Assembly (NCBI GenBank): GCA_004565275.1
Contig: SDOX01000128.1
Span: 839 to 64,838, forward strand
Direction: 5' to 3'
Source: Nannochloropsis salina CCMP1776
Lineage: Eukaryota > Sar > Eustigmatophyceae > Eustigmatales > Monodopsidaceae
Length of the DNA: 64,000 bases
Of the stretch, positions 9,868 through 22,033 are shown piece by piece. A program made the translations under genes and the position numbers. The notes beneath the pieces are model-generated. The model made no database searches and had not been told where the DNA came from. It saw nothing but the letters and a program-made list of their open reading frames with translations. How positions within the stretch are numbered: the first letter of the stretch is position 1; every line of letters begins with the position of its first letter.

Positions 9868-11096
9868 TTAAAGTGCTTTCAGGAACGCGTCGAAATCCGC
9901 CTGGGCGCGCGAGTAAGCCGCCTGGGACACATCCACCTGCTTACGACGGCTGGCCACGGTCAAATCTTCAATGTCCTGGAAGAGGCTCTTGAGGGCCTTG
10001 CTGGCCTCAGGGCTCTGCTTGTTCTCGGCAAGTTTTTGGCCCGAACGGCGCAAGTCGTACATTTGACGGGTCAATTCCGTGCGCACCTCCTCCCACTACA
10101 CAAAAGACGAAGACAGGGGAGGGTAGATGGCATGAAACGAGAATGTACATGAGAAAGGAGGAATGAATGTGGGGTGCACGCCTTGGCAGGGAAAAGGTAG
10201 GGAGATAGAGAGCGAGAGAAGGCTCAGGCAAAAGCCAAAGGAGGGAGAGAAAGAGGGGAGGAAGCTTCGATGCCGCACCTGCTTCTTCTCCAGGTACTTG
10301 GCAATCTTGTCCACACGCTTCTTGGACTCGGTCACCTTGGAAGTGTAGAGCTTCACGTCGTCCGCGTTCAGGGCCTTGAAGAGAGCGTTCTCGCCGGTCC
10401 CGTAGGGAGCTGAAGGGGCGATAGAGGAGGGAACAGAGGGTGGGGGTGTGGATCAGTTTTGTTTTTATGGCTAGGAGCACGAAGTGTACATGCATGGACG
10501 GCTACTCCTGGCACGGCAAGGGTAGAGCGAGAACAGTATAGACACCCCCATTCACGCCTCCCGCCCTTTACCCCTCCTTCGTACAGTAAGGCGAGTAGGT
10601 AGGCACGTCCTGCACAAAAGGGGAGGACGCGGCGTCACCCCCCAGGCCGAAAACAGACTGCTTGGGCCCCTCTCCAGACTTGGCCAGGGCACTTTCAGGC
10701 ATGGACGTCAGGGGCATAGTGGCGAAATTAAAAAACATGGAGGCCGTGGCAAAGCCCTTGACGACGTTACCCAGGCTCAGGGGAGAGCTGCTCTTCTCGG
10801 CGGTCATGCGCATGACACTGGAAAGGGGGGAAGGGAAGCATTCGGGGGGAATGAGGGGCCTCGATGGGAAAAGCTCTCCGCCATGGGAACAAAGGGTGGT
10901 TCGACGAGCGCACAAGGCGGCTAGGGGGAATATGCGCTAGAGCCTTATAACGTGATCCCTTCTTTCCCCCCATTAGACTCGACAGCGGAGAAGGCAGTTG
11001 GACAAACAAATGTACTTACTTGCGTTCAGTGACAGGCATGGGGGTCATGAAGGCGAGGGCAGGGGTGGCAAGGGCCAGGAAAGAGATGGTACGCAT
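9868..11096 (-). CDS. psbQ': Photosystem II extrinsic protein PsbQ'
   Basis: Extrinsic lumenal subunit that stabilises the oxygen-evolving complex in red-lineage algae. Four exons on the minus strand, 11096-11020, 10817-10585, 10409-10279 and 10095-9868, total 223 codons. Exon 1 is a signal peptide ending TPALAFMTP, the A-F step of secondary-plastid targeting. Exon 2 holds a hydrophobic thylakoid-transfer stretch ending ESALAKSG. The mature domain follows: GENALFKALN, KKRVDKIAKYLEKKQ, WEEVRTELTRQMYDLR and a C-terminal four-helix-like segment ending FDAFLKAL. The WEEVRTELTRQMY block is the hallmark I recall for PsbQ'. The gene is separated by 1.9 kb from the divergent desaturase. Confidence 0.85.
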
Positions 11097-13005
11097 GATG
11101 GAAAGTGGATAGATTTGAACTTGGATGCCAACAATCTATATATCCAAGTCGTAAGGGGGGAAGGGATGTGTTGGGTGAGAAATGGAGATGCAGAAAAGGC
11201 CCAGGAACGCCCGCCTCACGGCAGCGCCTTCTGCACATGTGTGCAGCCGGTGAGGGGTGACATGAAAGCTTTGCATCTACATTAGCCTCTATAGATCTTA
11301 AAACATGCTTCTGTGGCCAAAATATGAGATCAACGGTCGTGAATTGGTCATATAATTCCTTTAATATGTCGTTGCCTGATGGCTGCAGGCCTTCAAGTCC
11401 TCCAGACGACAAGGTTGCTCGTGCGACTTTTCGTTCAATAATTGCAATGTGCGGAAGAGGGCAGGGTTTTCTACGGACAAGTCGTGCAATGACATGTTGA
11501 AGAGAAAGATATCCCATGGTCAAATGACATCCATGAAAGGGGGGATGGGGACTTAGATCGAGGTCTGGCCACGCTCAAGATACCACTGCACCCGCGATGG
11601 ACGGCCTCAAGCCGGAAAGGAGAGCGAGAAATGCCAAGTGCCACCTGCTGGCATTGATTTTGAGGGTTTTGGCTTTGGAGAATCGGAGAAGGGGAGGCTG
11701 AGCGGCCACAGCGTTGAGATTACGGCATCTAGGACGGGATATAGAGTTGTAATTTACCGCTTAATTAACAACCCGATCGCGGAGGATGGCTTTCAAAGGT
11801 TACAGAACGGTCAAACACCACATAGCGTCCAAAGCGAAAGGCAGTGAGGGTCCGCAGACTTAAAATTTTGGGTGGGACATTCGAGCATGAGGCGCTCGGT
11901 GGGGAGCAAGAGGAAAAGGCGATGATGACGCCGCTGCCTGCGAGCTCTCGAGCGCGTCTCCCACAAGCCTGAAAAGAAGACAGGAATTGACCGCCGGTGT
12001 CTTCCAAATACGGCCAGACTGAAGGGGGATATGCCTTGACTGTGTGTGTGTGGCAGCAGGTCGTATAGGGGCACGATTTTTGCCATATACTCCTGTCAAA
12101 CGTTTGTTTCCACGCCGGCCATGGAGTGAAACTCCAGGATCGTGCTGGCGTGGCAGTATTCCGACACATTCAGCCCATGTGGACACAATAAAGCGACGTT
12201 CACACATCAGATGCCTTCAAGCATGCCTTAAGTGTGCACAAGCATGTTTCACCACCGATTCGAAGCGCGGAATGTATTTCATGCGGGTCATGATGTCCGC
12301 CCGTTGGTTCGTGTCCACCCCGTTGTTCCAGTTCCCATGCCCGTCCGTCCCTCGGGGCCCACCTGTTTCCCTCCTATCCCTCCATTGTACACGCACACAG
12401 GGGAAAAGCACAGTGCAGGATGCCTCCGCAGAACGACGCTGCCCTCGGAAGTGGTGAGCGGATAGTGGGGAGCAGGGAGGGGTTATTCGGATTAAGGGAT
12501 CGATGAGTCATACAAGCCCAGGATGGAGGGAATGTTCGTCTGGACCAGCCAAGCCTATTTACTGACAGCGCGTTGACATTCCCCTAGCATCCTACATTGC
12601 GAGCGGCTCGAGAATATGTAGTGCGTGGCGTCTGTCTGTATGGTGATGTTATGTCTGCTTCCTCTCTATTGGAAAAGTGCGAGCATCTCATCGATTCGTC
12701 CATCCAGGGCGCTCCCGTCCCTGCGCCCCCTTTGCATGCGTACTTCCATTGGCCAACTTCCCACCCCGGAATGTCCAAGAAGTGTTTGCTACATGGAAGA
12801 CACGCAAGGGCTCAGGGGAGCGCGAGTCGTGAGCATGTCCTGAGCGCCTGCCATTCACCCGGCCCTCGCTTGCCCTCCCTCTCCCCTTCCCTCCTCCCCA
12901 TCCTCCCTTCGTCTCCCACCCCCTCCTTTTTTCCCTCAAGGTCTCTTTCGGAACCGCTTCGGTCGCAAAAGCTCCGCTTCTTCCCTTCTTGTCAATGACG
13001 GCAGT
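11097..13005. other. Long intergenic region, psbQ' / desaturase divergent
   Basis: About 1.9 kb with no supported exon. A CT-rich stretch (about 12860-12935) directly precedes the desaturase and is probably promoter or 5' leader. No known repeat or RNA gene seen. Confidence 0.5.
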
Positions 13006-14662
13006 ATGGGAAGCACCGAGCCTGTCCTCGCCACGGCGGCCGTCCCGCTAACGGAGCCGGCGGGGAAATCCTTCACATGGCAAGAAGTAGCCGAGCACAA
13101 CACAGAGAAGAGTTTGTGGGTCACTGTGCGAGGGAAGGTGTACGACATATCCAGTTGGGTGGACAACCATCCCGGGGGCAAGGAGATCCTGCTGTTGGCG
13201 GCGGGGAGGGACATCACGTACGCCTTCGATTCCTACCACCCCTTTACGGAGAAACCGACGCAGGTGCGGGAAAAGAGAAGGAATGGGAGAGGGAGAGGGG
13301 AGGGGAGAGGGGAGTGATGCAGCGCGTGCGACAACTGGTGTCCTGCGGAGAGGGATCAAGCCGCAGATGCCCCGGGACGGCACGCAACGCATCACCCTCG
13401 CTTTGCGCACCCAGCCATCTTACCTCCTGCCCCGCCTTCCCTTCCTCCGCCCCTCCGTTCCTCCCTTCCAGGTGCTCAACAAGTTTGAGATCGGCCGGGT
13501 CACCTCCTACGAATTCCCCCAGTACAAGGCGGACACTCGTGGTTTCTACAAGGCCCTGTGCACCCGCGTGAATGACTACTTTCTGGCCCACAAGCTCAAC
13601 CCCAAGGACCCAATCCCGGGCATCTGGCGCATGTGCCTCGTCGCCCTGGTGGCCTTGGCCTCCTTCGTGGTCTGCAACGGCTACGTGGGTGTGGAAGGGA
13701 CATGGGCCGGGACTTGGTCGGCCCGGCTAGTGGCGGCGGTGGTGTTTGGGATCTGTCAGGCCCTTCCTTTGTTGCACGTCATGCACGACTCCTCCCATCT
13801 GGCGTTTGGCAACACGGAACGCTGGTGGCAGGTGGGGGGGCGGCTGGCGATGGATTTCTTCGCCGGGGCGAACATGACCAGCTGGCACAACCAACACGTG
13901 ATCGGCCACCATATCTACACGAATGTCTTCCTCGCCGACCCGGATTTACCCGACAAAGCCGCGGGAGATCCGAGAAGATTGGTGCAGAAACAGGCGTGGC
14001 AAGCCATGTACAAATGGCAGCACTTGTACCTTCCCCCTCTGTACGGCATCCTGGGGATCAAATTTCGAGTCCAAGATATCATGGAGACCTTCGGGAGTGG
14101 CACGAATGGGCCCGTGCGGGTCAACCCCTTGTCCTTTCTCCAATGGGCCGAGATGGCTTTCACCAAATTTTTTTGGGCAGGATGGAGGATCGCGTTTCCC
14201 TTGCTCTCCCCGTCTTTCCACACCGGCTGGGCTGCTTTTTCCGCCCTCTTCCTGGTCAGCGAGTTTATGACCGGGTACTTCCTTGCCTTCAATTTCCAAG
14301 TCTCTCACGTCTCCTCCGAATGCGACTACCCCTTGGGCGAAGCTCCCCGAGAGGGAGAGGATGGCAACATCGTGGACGAATGGGCCGTCTCCCAAATAAA
14401 GAGCAGTGTGGACTACGCGCACAACAACCCAGTAACCACCTTCCTCTGCGGCGCCCTGAACTATCAAGTCACTCACCATCTGTTCCCCACTGTGAGTCAA
14501 TACCACTACCCAGCCATCGCGCCCATCATCCAAGACGTGTGTCGGGAGTTCAATGTGGATTATAAGGTGCTGCCGGATTTTGTGACGGCCTTCCACGCTC
14601 ACATAGCGCATCTGAAGACGTTGGGGGAGCGGGGGGAGGCAGCAGAAGTTCACATGGGCTAA
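13006..14662 (+). CDS. Delta-5 front-end fatty acid desaturase
   Basis: ER membrane enzyme that introduces the delta-5 double bond in C20 fatty acids on the way to arachidonic acid and EPA. Two exons, 13006-13263 and 13472-14662, phase 0, 482 residues. An N-terminal cytochrome b5 domain carries the heme motif HPGG at residues 55-58 after KSFTWQEVAEHNT. Histidine boxes are HDSSH (191-195), HNQHVIGHH (225-233) and QVTHH near the C-terminus, the Q replacing the first H as in all front-end desaturases. The sequence between boxes (GHHIYTNVFLADPDLP, FRVQDIMETF, NGPVRVNP, YLAFNFQVSHVS) follows oomycete delta-5 desaturases closely, including the final HMG. Delta-5 rather than delta-6 regioselectivity is inferred from this resemblance. 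The intron starts purine-rich and ends pyrimidine-rich. Confidence 0.92.
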
Positions 14663-16097
14663 TGTGGGATGCATGTGGAGGATGAGGGGATGCATGTGGA
14701 GGATGAGAGACGTCCAGTCGTGGAGTCCTTACAAGGCTACGGAAGGAATATATTGTGATCGTGAGAAAACCAAACCAGCTCTAGGATGACCAGGCGGTTG
14801 TATGACTCACAAGGTGAATTTCGGGAGACCGAGGAGGAGTCGGTGTGAGAACCAGAGGACGAGATGTCTCTTATAAGGCATTTAAAGGAATTGATTTTTT
14901 TAAAGGGTGTCAGGTTGTACTAGTTTTGCAGATATGTAGGAAGATGGTTTTGACTATCATACAAATAATGAAACACAACGTAGCACGACGGAAATCCTTT
15001 TTTATGGTGTTGATAAATCTTTCCACGGTTCTACATCTGCGCTTCAACTCGTGTACATCATGTTTCGTCTTGGTACATGGGGTAACCCTGCATCATGCTC
15101 CTTTTTTGCAGCGCGGTATTGCGAACACGAGTAAATGATGAAGTCTCATAATCACATCAGTACGGGCTATGACACTTTGGTAGTACTTACAGACGCCCCT
15201 ACCCATTGGGTCGAGTCCTTTCCCACCTATGGGCAGACAGCTCTCACCGCCGCTACAATTCTGTACGACCAAGTGATCTGTCGATATTATTGCCCTCAAG
15301 AGCTTTTATCGGACAGTGGTCCCCAGTACAGAGATAGAATGCATAACAAGTTTGTTGGTATGGTTCATATTGAGTAAAGTTTGATTCGCCCGTTCGGTTT
15401 GACCATTATCTTCAGTCGATAAGGGCTGGTCCCATTTTTTCTTAATTTGCATTACACGAACTGATTCGGTGATGATATCATTTTTGACGAGAGAGCCATC
15501 ATCGCATAGTAACTCTTGGAGGCAACCATATCGACAGATTACTTGGTCTTACAGAATTGTATCGACAGATTACTTGTTCGTACATAATTGTAGCGGGGTG
15601 AATCGTAGAGCTTGTAGTACGTCATTAACTTGTTTCCCAACATGCTTCAGCCGCACACCTGGAAATCTGTTTCTGTACCCAGGGGGCGGAAGGTGTTCCT
15701 TACGCGCGGCAACATAGTATAGAAAACACGTAAAAGCACCCTTTCTCCGCACTGTGTCGCTGTCCAAATGACCTCGCCGCCAGATTTGTTCACAAATTTG
15801 CTGATAAAGCAGCGATCCTGCGCCACACGATCCTCGAGGCAGGATTGAATGATGGATTGAATGATGGATTCTAAATGCTTGCTGCTAATTTGGTCGTGAA
15901 TATTCATTGAAAAGGACTTCGCAACATTTACATTGTAAAAAATCGAGTTTCCCACCTTCCTTTGTCGTGGTATATCGCACTGTCGCACTCACAAACCAAA
16001 AAGCACCGGGCAACTGCAACATGACTTACTCTTTCTGACACGAAATTCTTCCCTTGATACTCTTCCTCCCTTTACATTCAGGACGTCGTATTATACC
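14663..16097. other. Intergenic region with retroelement fossil
   Basis: Starts with two tandem copies of a 22-base unit (GATGCATGTGGAGGATGAGG, about 14666-14708). Contains the integrase remnant described separately. An open frame at 15647-15988 (-) has no family I recognise. Confidence 0.5.
15135..15610. mobile_element. Ty3/gypsy-like retroelement fossil (integrase fragment)
   Basis: A short stretch on the plus strand (about 15147-15377) reads like the integrase core of LTR retrotransposons, with THWVESFP and an LLSDSGPQ block typical of the catalytic region. Just downstream, 15528-15600 carries partial inverted copies of the same integrase stretch (compare 15258-15290), so pieces have been rearranged. 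No LTRs, gag or reverse transcriptase were seen. The element is broken and only a fragment remains; it looks old. Confidence 0.65.
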
Positions 16098-17494
16098 ATG
16101 GCAATGCTTCGATTGGTCTCGCTTTGCGCCATTGTCTCCACTGCCCTGTCCTTCGTCGCCACCGGCCCTCCCTCCCGTCACACCACGGCAGCACCGACGG
16201 CTCGCCCAACATTCGCAGCATGGGGCACGCGCATGGTGCCCAGCCGTAGCATGAGTCTGCATGGAAGTAAGTCTCTATTGAATTGCATTGATCACGCAGT
16301 GATTGTCTTGTCATGCGTCCTTCTGTAGGTGGAACAAGGCGTCTGAATGACCTGCCAAGCCGGAAGGCACGACCCCAGGACGCTCTGCGTCATGACGCCC
16401 ACCTTTTCGATTCACACCAGCTATCCCACCGAAAGCTTGCACATACCTAGTCAGCATAAAATGCGAGCATCTCCGAGCGCTTCACCTTTGAAGACAAGGG
16501 AGGGAACGAGCCAGAGTCTTCAGGTCCTGCACTTGACTGTTCAACCTCCTCTCTCTCCCACAGGCCGGGGACTATGCATGGCCATGGAGCGCACCTATAT
16601 CATGGCGAAACCGGACGCAGTGCAACGTGGACTCGTGTCTGACATCATTGGGCGTTTCGAAAAAAAAGGGTACAAACTGGTCGCGTTGAAGCTTGTCAAA
16701 CCCGCCCGGTCCCTCTTGGAAGAGCACTACGACTCGTTGAAGGTAAGGGAAAGGGAGGAAGCCTCATTGGGAGAGGTGCGATGAGTGTATTACCGAATTT
16801 CGATGAGATTGGTGCCAAGAAATGGAGGAAAAGGGCTCGGTAGGCGGAAATGTTCTTTTCCTCTCACATGCGGTGGGCGGGCAGGACGAAGGAGGACGCG
16901 CGCACACGTGCATGTGTCTATACACATGTATCTTCGATCTAGGCCCACAAACAAGAATAAGTTTCGGCGGCGACAGGCCCGCTCCCTCTCATCTCCGCCC
17001 CGGCGGCCTCCCGTCCCTTCCCCTCCCAGGACAAAGCCTTCTTTCCGAGCCTGATGGACTACATGACGAGCGGCCCAGTGGTGGCGATGGTCTGGGAGGG
17101 GAAGAACGTGGTGGCCACGGGCAGGACGATGCTGGGCGCCACGAACCCGTTGGAGAGTGCCCCTGGCACTATCCGGGGGGACTTCTCGATCGAGGTGAGG
17201 AGGAGGGGGAGGAAAGGAGACTTGGGAATAGGGGGCGTCTAGAGTGTGGCACTGTCAAACCCTTTCCGACACGCCGAGCATATTCTCCACGATCCTATGC
17301 ATTCATGTCTACTTCCTTTTCCGTCCCTGGGGGGGGGGCTTTCATCGCTTATCTCGGCTTGGCACTCACAGGTGGGCCGGAACATATGCCACGGTTCAGA
17401 CTCGGTGGAGAATGCAGAGCGGGAGATAAAGTTGTGGTTTGGGGAGGGAACCATTGACTGGTCGAGCCACAGCCAGGGCTGGATTTATGAGTAG
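16098..17494 (+). CDS. NDK: Plastid nucleoside diphosphate kinase
   Basis: Transfers the gamma-phosphate of ATP to other nucleoside diphosphates. Four exons, 16098-16266, 16564-16742, 17030-17194 and 17372-17494, total 212 codons with matching phases (1, 0, 0). Exon 1 encodes a signal peptide ending [11 protein letters not shown] and a short transit region, so the product should go to the plastid. The NDPK core starts with [17 protein letters not shown], then [31 protein letters not shown] and the active-site segment [18 protein letters not shown]. The phosphorylated histidine is His178. The end [10 protein letters not shown] matches the C-terminus of group I NDPKs. An upstream in-frame reading from the first intron was rejected because the splice joins are exact. 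Confidence 0.92.
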
Positions 17495-18909
17495 AACTGT
17501 CGAGGTGATAAAGGAAGGCGAGGGAGGAACAGAGGAGCCGAGGGTGTGGTTGCGAAAGCCCAGCCTACACTTCTTCTTGGCCTCCGAGTGCTGTAGCAGG
17601 GTTGCGACATCCGAGCGAATAAAGAAAGAGCGAAACGGAATCCAAACGACACGGTCGTCCTTGGCGGATTGCTTTTATCTCAATGATGTACGTGGATGTC
17701 CGTCATGGGTGGAATCCAGCCCTGCAAGCCGCCCTCGCATTACGAAATACTCTTGTTCTAGTGGTGAGATCTTACTCCCCCCTTTCCATCAGAGCGTCAC
17801 GTGAATGGGTCATTGCCCACATTTTTGCGGATACGGCAGGAAAAAAGTGCCGTTGTCATTGTCCGTCCCTCTTTCACAGGAGCCGGAGAGACAAAATTGT
17901 CAAGATTCATCGTCGGCAATACCCTGCCATCCCATCCAAGCTCACATAGACCGCCATGATTGTTTTGACAAAGTCCTGCTTCCACATTCAGCGCGTAAAA
18001 GCATGGCAGGCCTCAAGCCTTTCAGTGTCCAGCGCCAGCTTTTATCTTTTCTTCTTGAGCGATGACCGTTGCTTTCCATTGCCTCAGTCTCTAAAACTTC
18101 GGACCATTCCGGGCCCAGTGTCGTGTCAACAACTTCTTGCTGTCCTGAAACCCCATGCAAGACGTCGTCGTCGTGCGATGCCACGATTTGTGGGACTAGA
18201 GTAAGGGGTGTATAAACTTGACATGCGCAGGAAAGCCAGGCAGTGACAAGAAGAGCGGCCTGGCTCTCAACACTCCTAGGGGAGGGCTCACAGACCCTTT
18301 CTTGTGACCCATCATCCTTCACTGAACCGATTTCACACGGCAACAACGACGACATATTTATGCACAGGCTCTGTCGTGTCGATTGGTTGCAGGGAGCGGG
18401 GCGGGGAGTGTGCCGCGAAGGTTGTAAAGAGTGCAACACACCGGGCCCGGGCCACGGCGGTGCGACACGAGAGAGCGCACTGCTTAGGGCGTCGGAAGAA
18501 TACTAGTCACGCGTCGAAATTCGAACCAGCATGGACAAGACAGGTGCGTGCACGGTATCCCGCTCGTATCATGGCATGGGAAGGCATTGTTGCGTGAAGC
18601 AGTGATTCCCTACAGGTAGTACGGCCGCCACGGGGCCTATCCTCGCGAGTTTTCCTAGTGTGCCAATCCCCTGATACCTCGTGTGGAAAGCCTTCGGCGC
18701 ATGCCGCGTCTGACAGAAAGCTATGAATACACGACACAGATCGGGCCGTCACGGGCCTGGCCAACCTGTCTTTGACGGACAGTGGGAGTGCAGCAGAGCG
18801 AAGTCTGGAGCAGCGCCCGTCTGTTCTCGCAGCAGACGGCGCACGCAGAAGAGAGATTGATGCCATAGGAACAGCAGGGACAAAGGTGGCGTGTCAGGAT
18901 TTGGAGGGC
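17495..18909. other. Intergenic, no gene seen
   Basis: About 1.4 kb after the NDPK gene. Open frames on both strands are short and without recognisable features. The end may contain the 5' leader of the PP2A subunit; an open reading extends upstream of 18910 in the same frame but without an ATG. Confidence 0.5.
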
Positions 18910-21813
18910 ATGTCGCCTTTGGATTTTTTTGTGGAAGAAATCGAGAACGAGGATGTCTACGTCCGGCTGGAGGCCTATCGGAGGGTCAGGCTGATAGCAG
19001 GCGCCCTGGGTCCACAGATGACAGAGCAAAAGCTCTTGCCATTGTTGCTGGGTGAGAAAGGAGAGAGGGAAGAAGGGATGGGGCGGATGATCACCGGGTG
19101 GGGGGAACGAGGATGGAAGTGGAAGGGAGGGACGTGGGGGCATGGCCCTGCGGAAGGAGGGGAAGGCGCTAGCCAGGGAGAGAAGGGCTAGTGGGCGGGA
19201 TGGAGGTAGCGTCTCCTCTTTGCGAGGGACCGATTCTCGCCTTGAAACGAAACGATTGTGTCGTGCGTTCGCTTACGCATCCCCCTCTCCCTCCCTCCCT
19301 CTCTCCCTCCCTCCCTCCCGCCTTCCCTCCTTCCCGCCCTCCCTCCCTCGCTCCCTTCCTCTCTCCCTCCCTCCATCCCGCCCTCGCCCGATCCTGCAGA
19401 GCATGCCTCCAGCTTGAAAGACGACGAGATCCTTTTGACGCTGGCTCAAGGAGTGGGGAACGACGCCTTCCTCCCCCTCGTCCCATCGCCCGCAGTCCTA
19501 GTGCCGCTCCTGACGCGCCTGGCGGGGGCGGAGGAGACGGTGGTGAGGGAGGCGGCCGTGGCCTCTTTGTTGAAGTAGGGAGGGAGGGAGGGAGGGAGGA
19601 AGGGAGAGAGGGAGGGGGAGAGTTTGTCTTCATGGTAGACAAGGTGCTAAGGAGGGAGGGAAGGTTGGGGAAGAGGGTGGCAGCATAGAGAAGGAGGACG
19701 TGCGAAGGCTTCCCAGAGGGAGGAACCTCTCCGCTCCGTCAACCTCATCCCTTTCTCCCTCCCTGCTTTCCTCTTTCCCTCCCGCTCCATCAGAGTCTTT
19801 GCTTCCCTCCCCTCCCCTGTCACCGAGGCGTTCAGCACCTTCCAGGCCCTGGCGCAAGGCGAGCTCTTTTGCCCGCAGGTCTCCGCCGCCTCCCTCTTCC
19901 CTGCCGTGTACCAGAAAATGGAGGGCGGGAGGGAGGGCGGAAGGGAGGGCGGGACGGAGGGCGAGCTCCGGGCCCTGTTTGGAACGGCCTTGGCGAAGAA
20001 CGAGAACCCCATGGTCCGAAAGGCCGCCGCCTCTGCCCTTCGTGAGATGGTTCCGGTGGGTGCGAGTGGGAGNNNNNNNNNNNNNNNNNNNNNNNNNNNN
20101 NNNNNNNNNNNNNNNNNNNNNNNNNNNNNNNNNNNNNNNNNNNNNNNNNNNNNNNNNNNNNNNNNNNNNNNNCCTCCCTCCCTCCCTCCCTCCCTCCCTC
20201 CCTCCCTCCCTCTCTCCAGACCTTCCAGTCCACCGGCATCGACGACCAGACCCTCCATCACGTCCTCCCCCCCTCCGCCACGCTTTGGAGGACCGGTCTT
20301 GGAAAGTCCGGGTATCTTTGGCCACCGACTACGCCGGCATCGCCCGCGCGCTCAAAGGCGAGGGGGGGCAACGGGCCCTGGATGCCCTCCACCACGACCT
20401 CCTGCCTGGCCTGGTCTCCCTCCTCCAAGACAACGAAGCAGAGGTTCGAATCGCCGCCTTGACCCACGGTTTCGCGCCTTTTTGCCCCTTGCTCGGCGCC
20501 CCCCTCTTTGTCCAGCACCTCCTTCCCTGCGCCCGCCTCCTCGCCCCCGACACCCTCCCTGGCGTCCGTCTGGCCCTCTCCACCGCCTGCCTCGACCTGG
20601 CACCCTTCCTGGGCCAGGACGAGTTCATGGAACAAGTCATGCCCCTTCTAGAACGTTTCCTCATGGACGCTACCTGTCCCGAAGTCAACGCCCGCCTGCA
20701 CATCCTCTCCCGCCTTGCCGCCATCGGCCCGTGGCTCCCCCCCCCACCCTCCGCCCCGTCTTCCCCCTCCCCCTCGACCTCCTCCCTCCCCACCATCCTC
20801 CTCCACCTCCGGGAGGATGAGAATTGGCGGCTTCGGAAAGGGGCCATCGAGGCATTCCCCGTCTTGGCGGCGCACATGTCGTCGGAGCACCGCCTGGTGC
20901 ACTTCGAGCCCACCCTCCTTCCCCCCCTCCTCTCCGCTTTCCACGACCGGGTCGCACAGGTACGGGCAGCCGCCACCTTGGCCTTGGGCCGTGTGGCCCA
21001 TATCACCGGTCCTGCCTTTGTGGAAGCGAAAATCTGGCCGCGGGTGCTGGCGCAATACCGGCGATCTCGTCTTTACTTGACGCGGATGGCCTTGTTGCAT
21101 GCGCTGCAGGTGGGTGTGGGAGGGAGACGGGCTCGGACGAAGCTTTCCCTGTCGGTCATTCCCGCCCGTCCATTTAGTCTCCCCTCCTTTCCTCCCTCCC
21201 TCCCTCCCTCCTTCCTTCCCTCAGTCCCTCCTTGTGAAGGGAGAGAGCACGGCTTCCCTTACTCAAGAAATATTGGCACTGGTCCTGGAGGCGACGCGGG
21301 ACAAGGTCCCAAATGTGCGGTTTACTGCGGCTCAGGTAGGTAGGGAGGGAGGGAGGGAGGGAGGGAGGGAGGTGAAGTATTTGCCCGTGCCGTGGACAGC
21401 GATGGAAGTTTCTTGGGGAGAAGAGGAGGAGGAGGATGAGGAGGGGAGGGAGCAAGGGAGGGATGGAAAGCGATTCTGTAGGGATTAATCTTTATTTTCA
21501 GGCATGCCTTCTTTCGCCCATTTCCCCCTCCCCCCTTCCTTCCCTTCCTCCCGTCCTCAACCAGGTCTTGGCCGAAGTCTCCGACTTCCTCGACGCTTCC
21601 TCCCTCCAGACCTCCGTCACGCCCTGCCTGGGGGCCATGGCTGAGAAGGATGCCGACGGTGACGTGCGCTTTTATGCGGCTTTGGCGCTGCAGGGAAAAG
21701 AGGAGGTATCGATGGCTAGTGGGGAGGACAACCTGTCCACCCGATCGGTGGCGGTGCTGGGAGGAGGGGGAGGAGAAGGAGAAGGAGGAAGGGACCAAGG
21801 GGGAGGGAGTTGA
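18910..21813 (+). CDS. PP2A-A: Protein phosphatase 2A scaffold subunit A (PR65, HEAT repeats)
   Basis: Scaffold that holds the catalytic C and regulatory B subunits of PP2A. Six exons: 18910-19051, 19400-19574, 19794-20055, 20220-21109, 21225-21335 and 21565-21813. HEAT repeats are recognised throughout: a start MSPLDFFVEEIENEDVYVR, the loop segment LAQGELFCPQVSAASLF, NPMVRKAAASALREMV, then VLPP-LRHALEDRSWKVRV, DNEAEVRIAA, CPEVNARLHILSRL, ENWRLRKGAIEAFPVLA, QVRAAATLALG and DVRFYAALALQ. Oddities: a 100-base N gap lies in intron 3; exon 4 changes frame within a run of seven C at 20267-20273, where homology asks for one more base; exon 3 contains a Gly-Arg-Glu run from a GGGA repeat. The slip is most simply an assembly or sequencing error. 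All introns are purine-rich at the start and CCCT-rich at the end. Confidence 0.88.
20073..20172. other. Assembly gap (100 N)
   Basis: One hundred N bases inside intron 3 of the PP2A subunit gene, flanked on the right by a CCCT repeat up to the acceptor at 20219. Repeat length probably defeated the assembly. Confidence 0.99.
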
Positions 21814-22033
21814 CGATGAAGGGTGTGTAGGAAGGCGAAGAGGGAGGGGCGGAGGGTGGGAGGGAGGAGGGGGGGCCCGGCATGGGGCGCCCAAAGAATA
21901 AATTTTGAAAGGCGGCCTTCCTCCTCGCTCCCTCCCTCCCCTCCCTCCCCTCCCCTCCCTCCTTTTTTTGCGTTTTAGCCATGAGGGCCTATGTCCTCAT
22001 TTATTCTTGCTTGCTTTGTGTCAAAACATTACA

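Noticed and set aside
13633-14565. Second-frame open reading inside the desaturase
   Set aside because: Overlaps the desaturase exon in another frame; no family features.
16347-16784. NDPK start within the first intron
   Set aside because: The in-frame reading upstream of exon 2 lacks a leader; exon 1 with signal peptide splices in exact phase.
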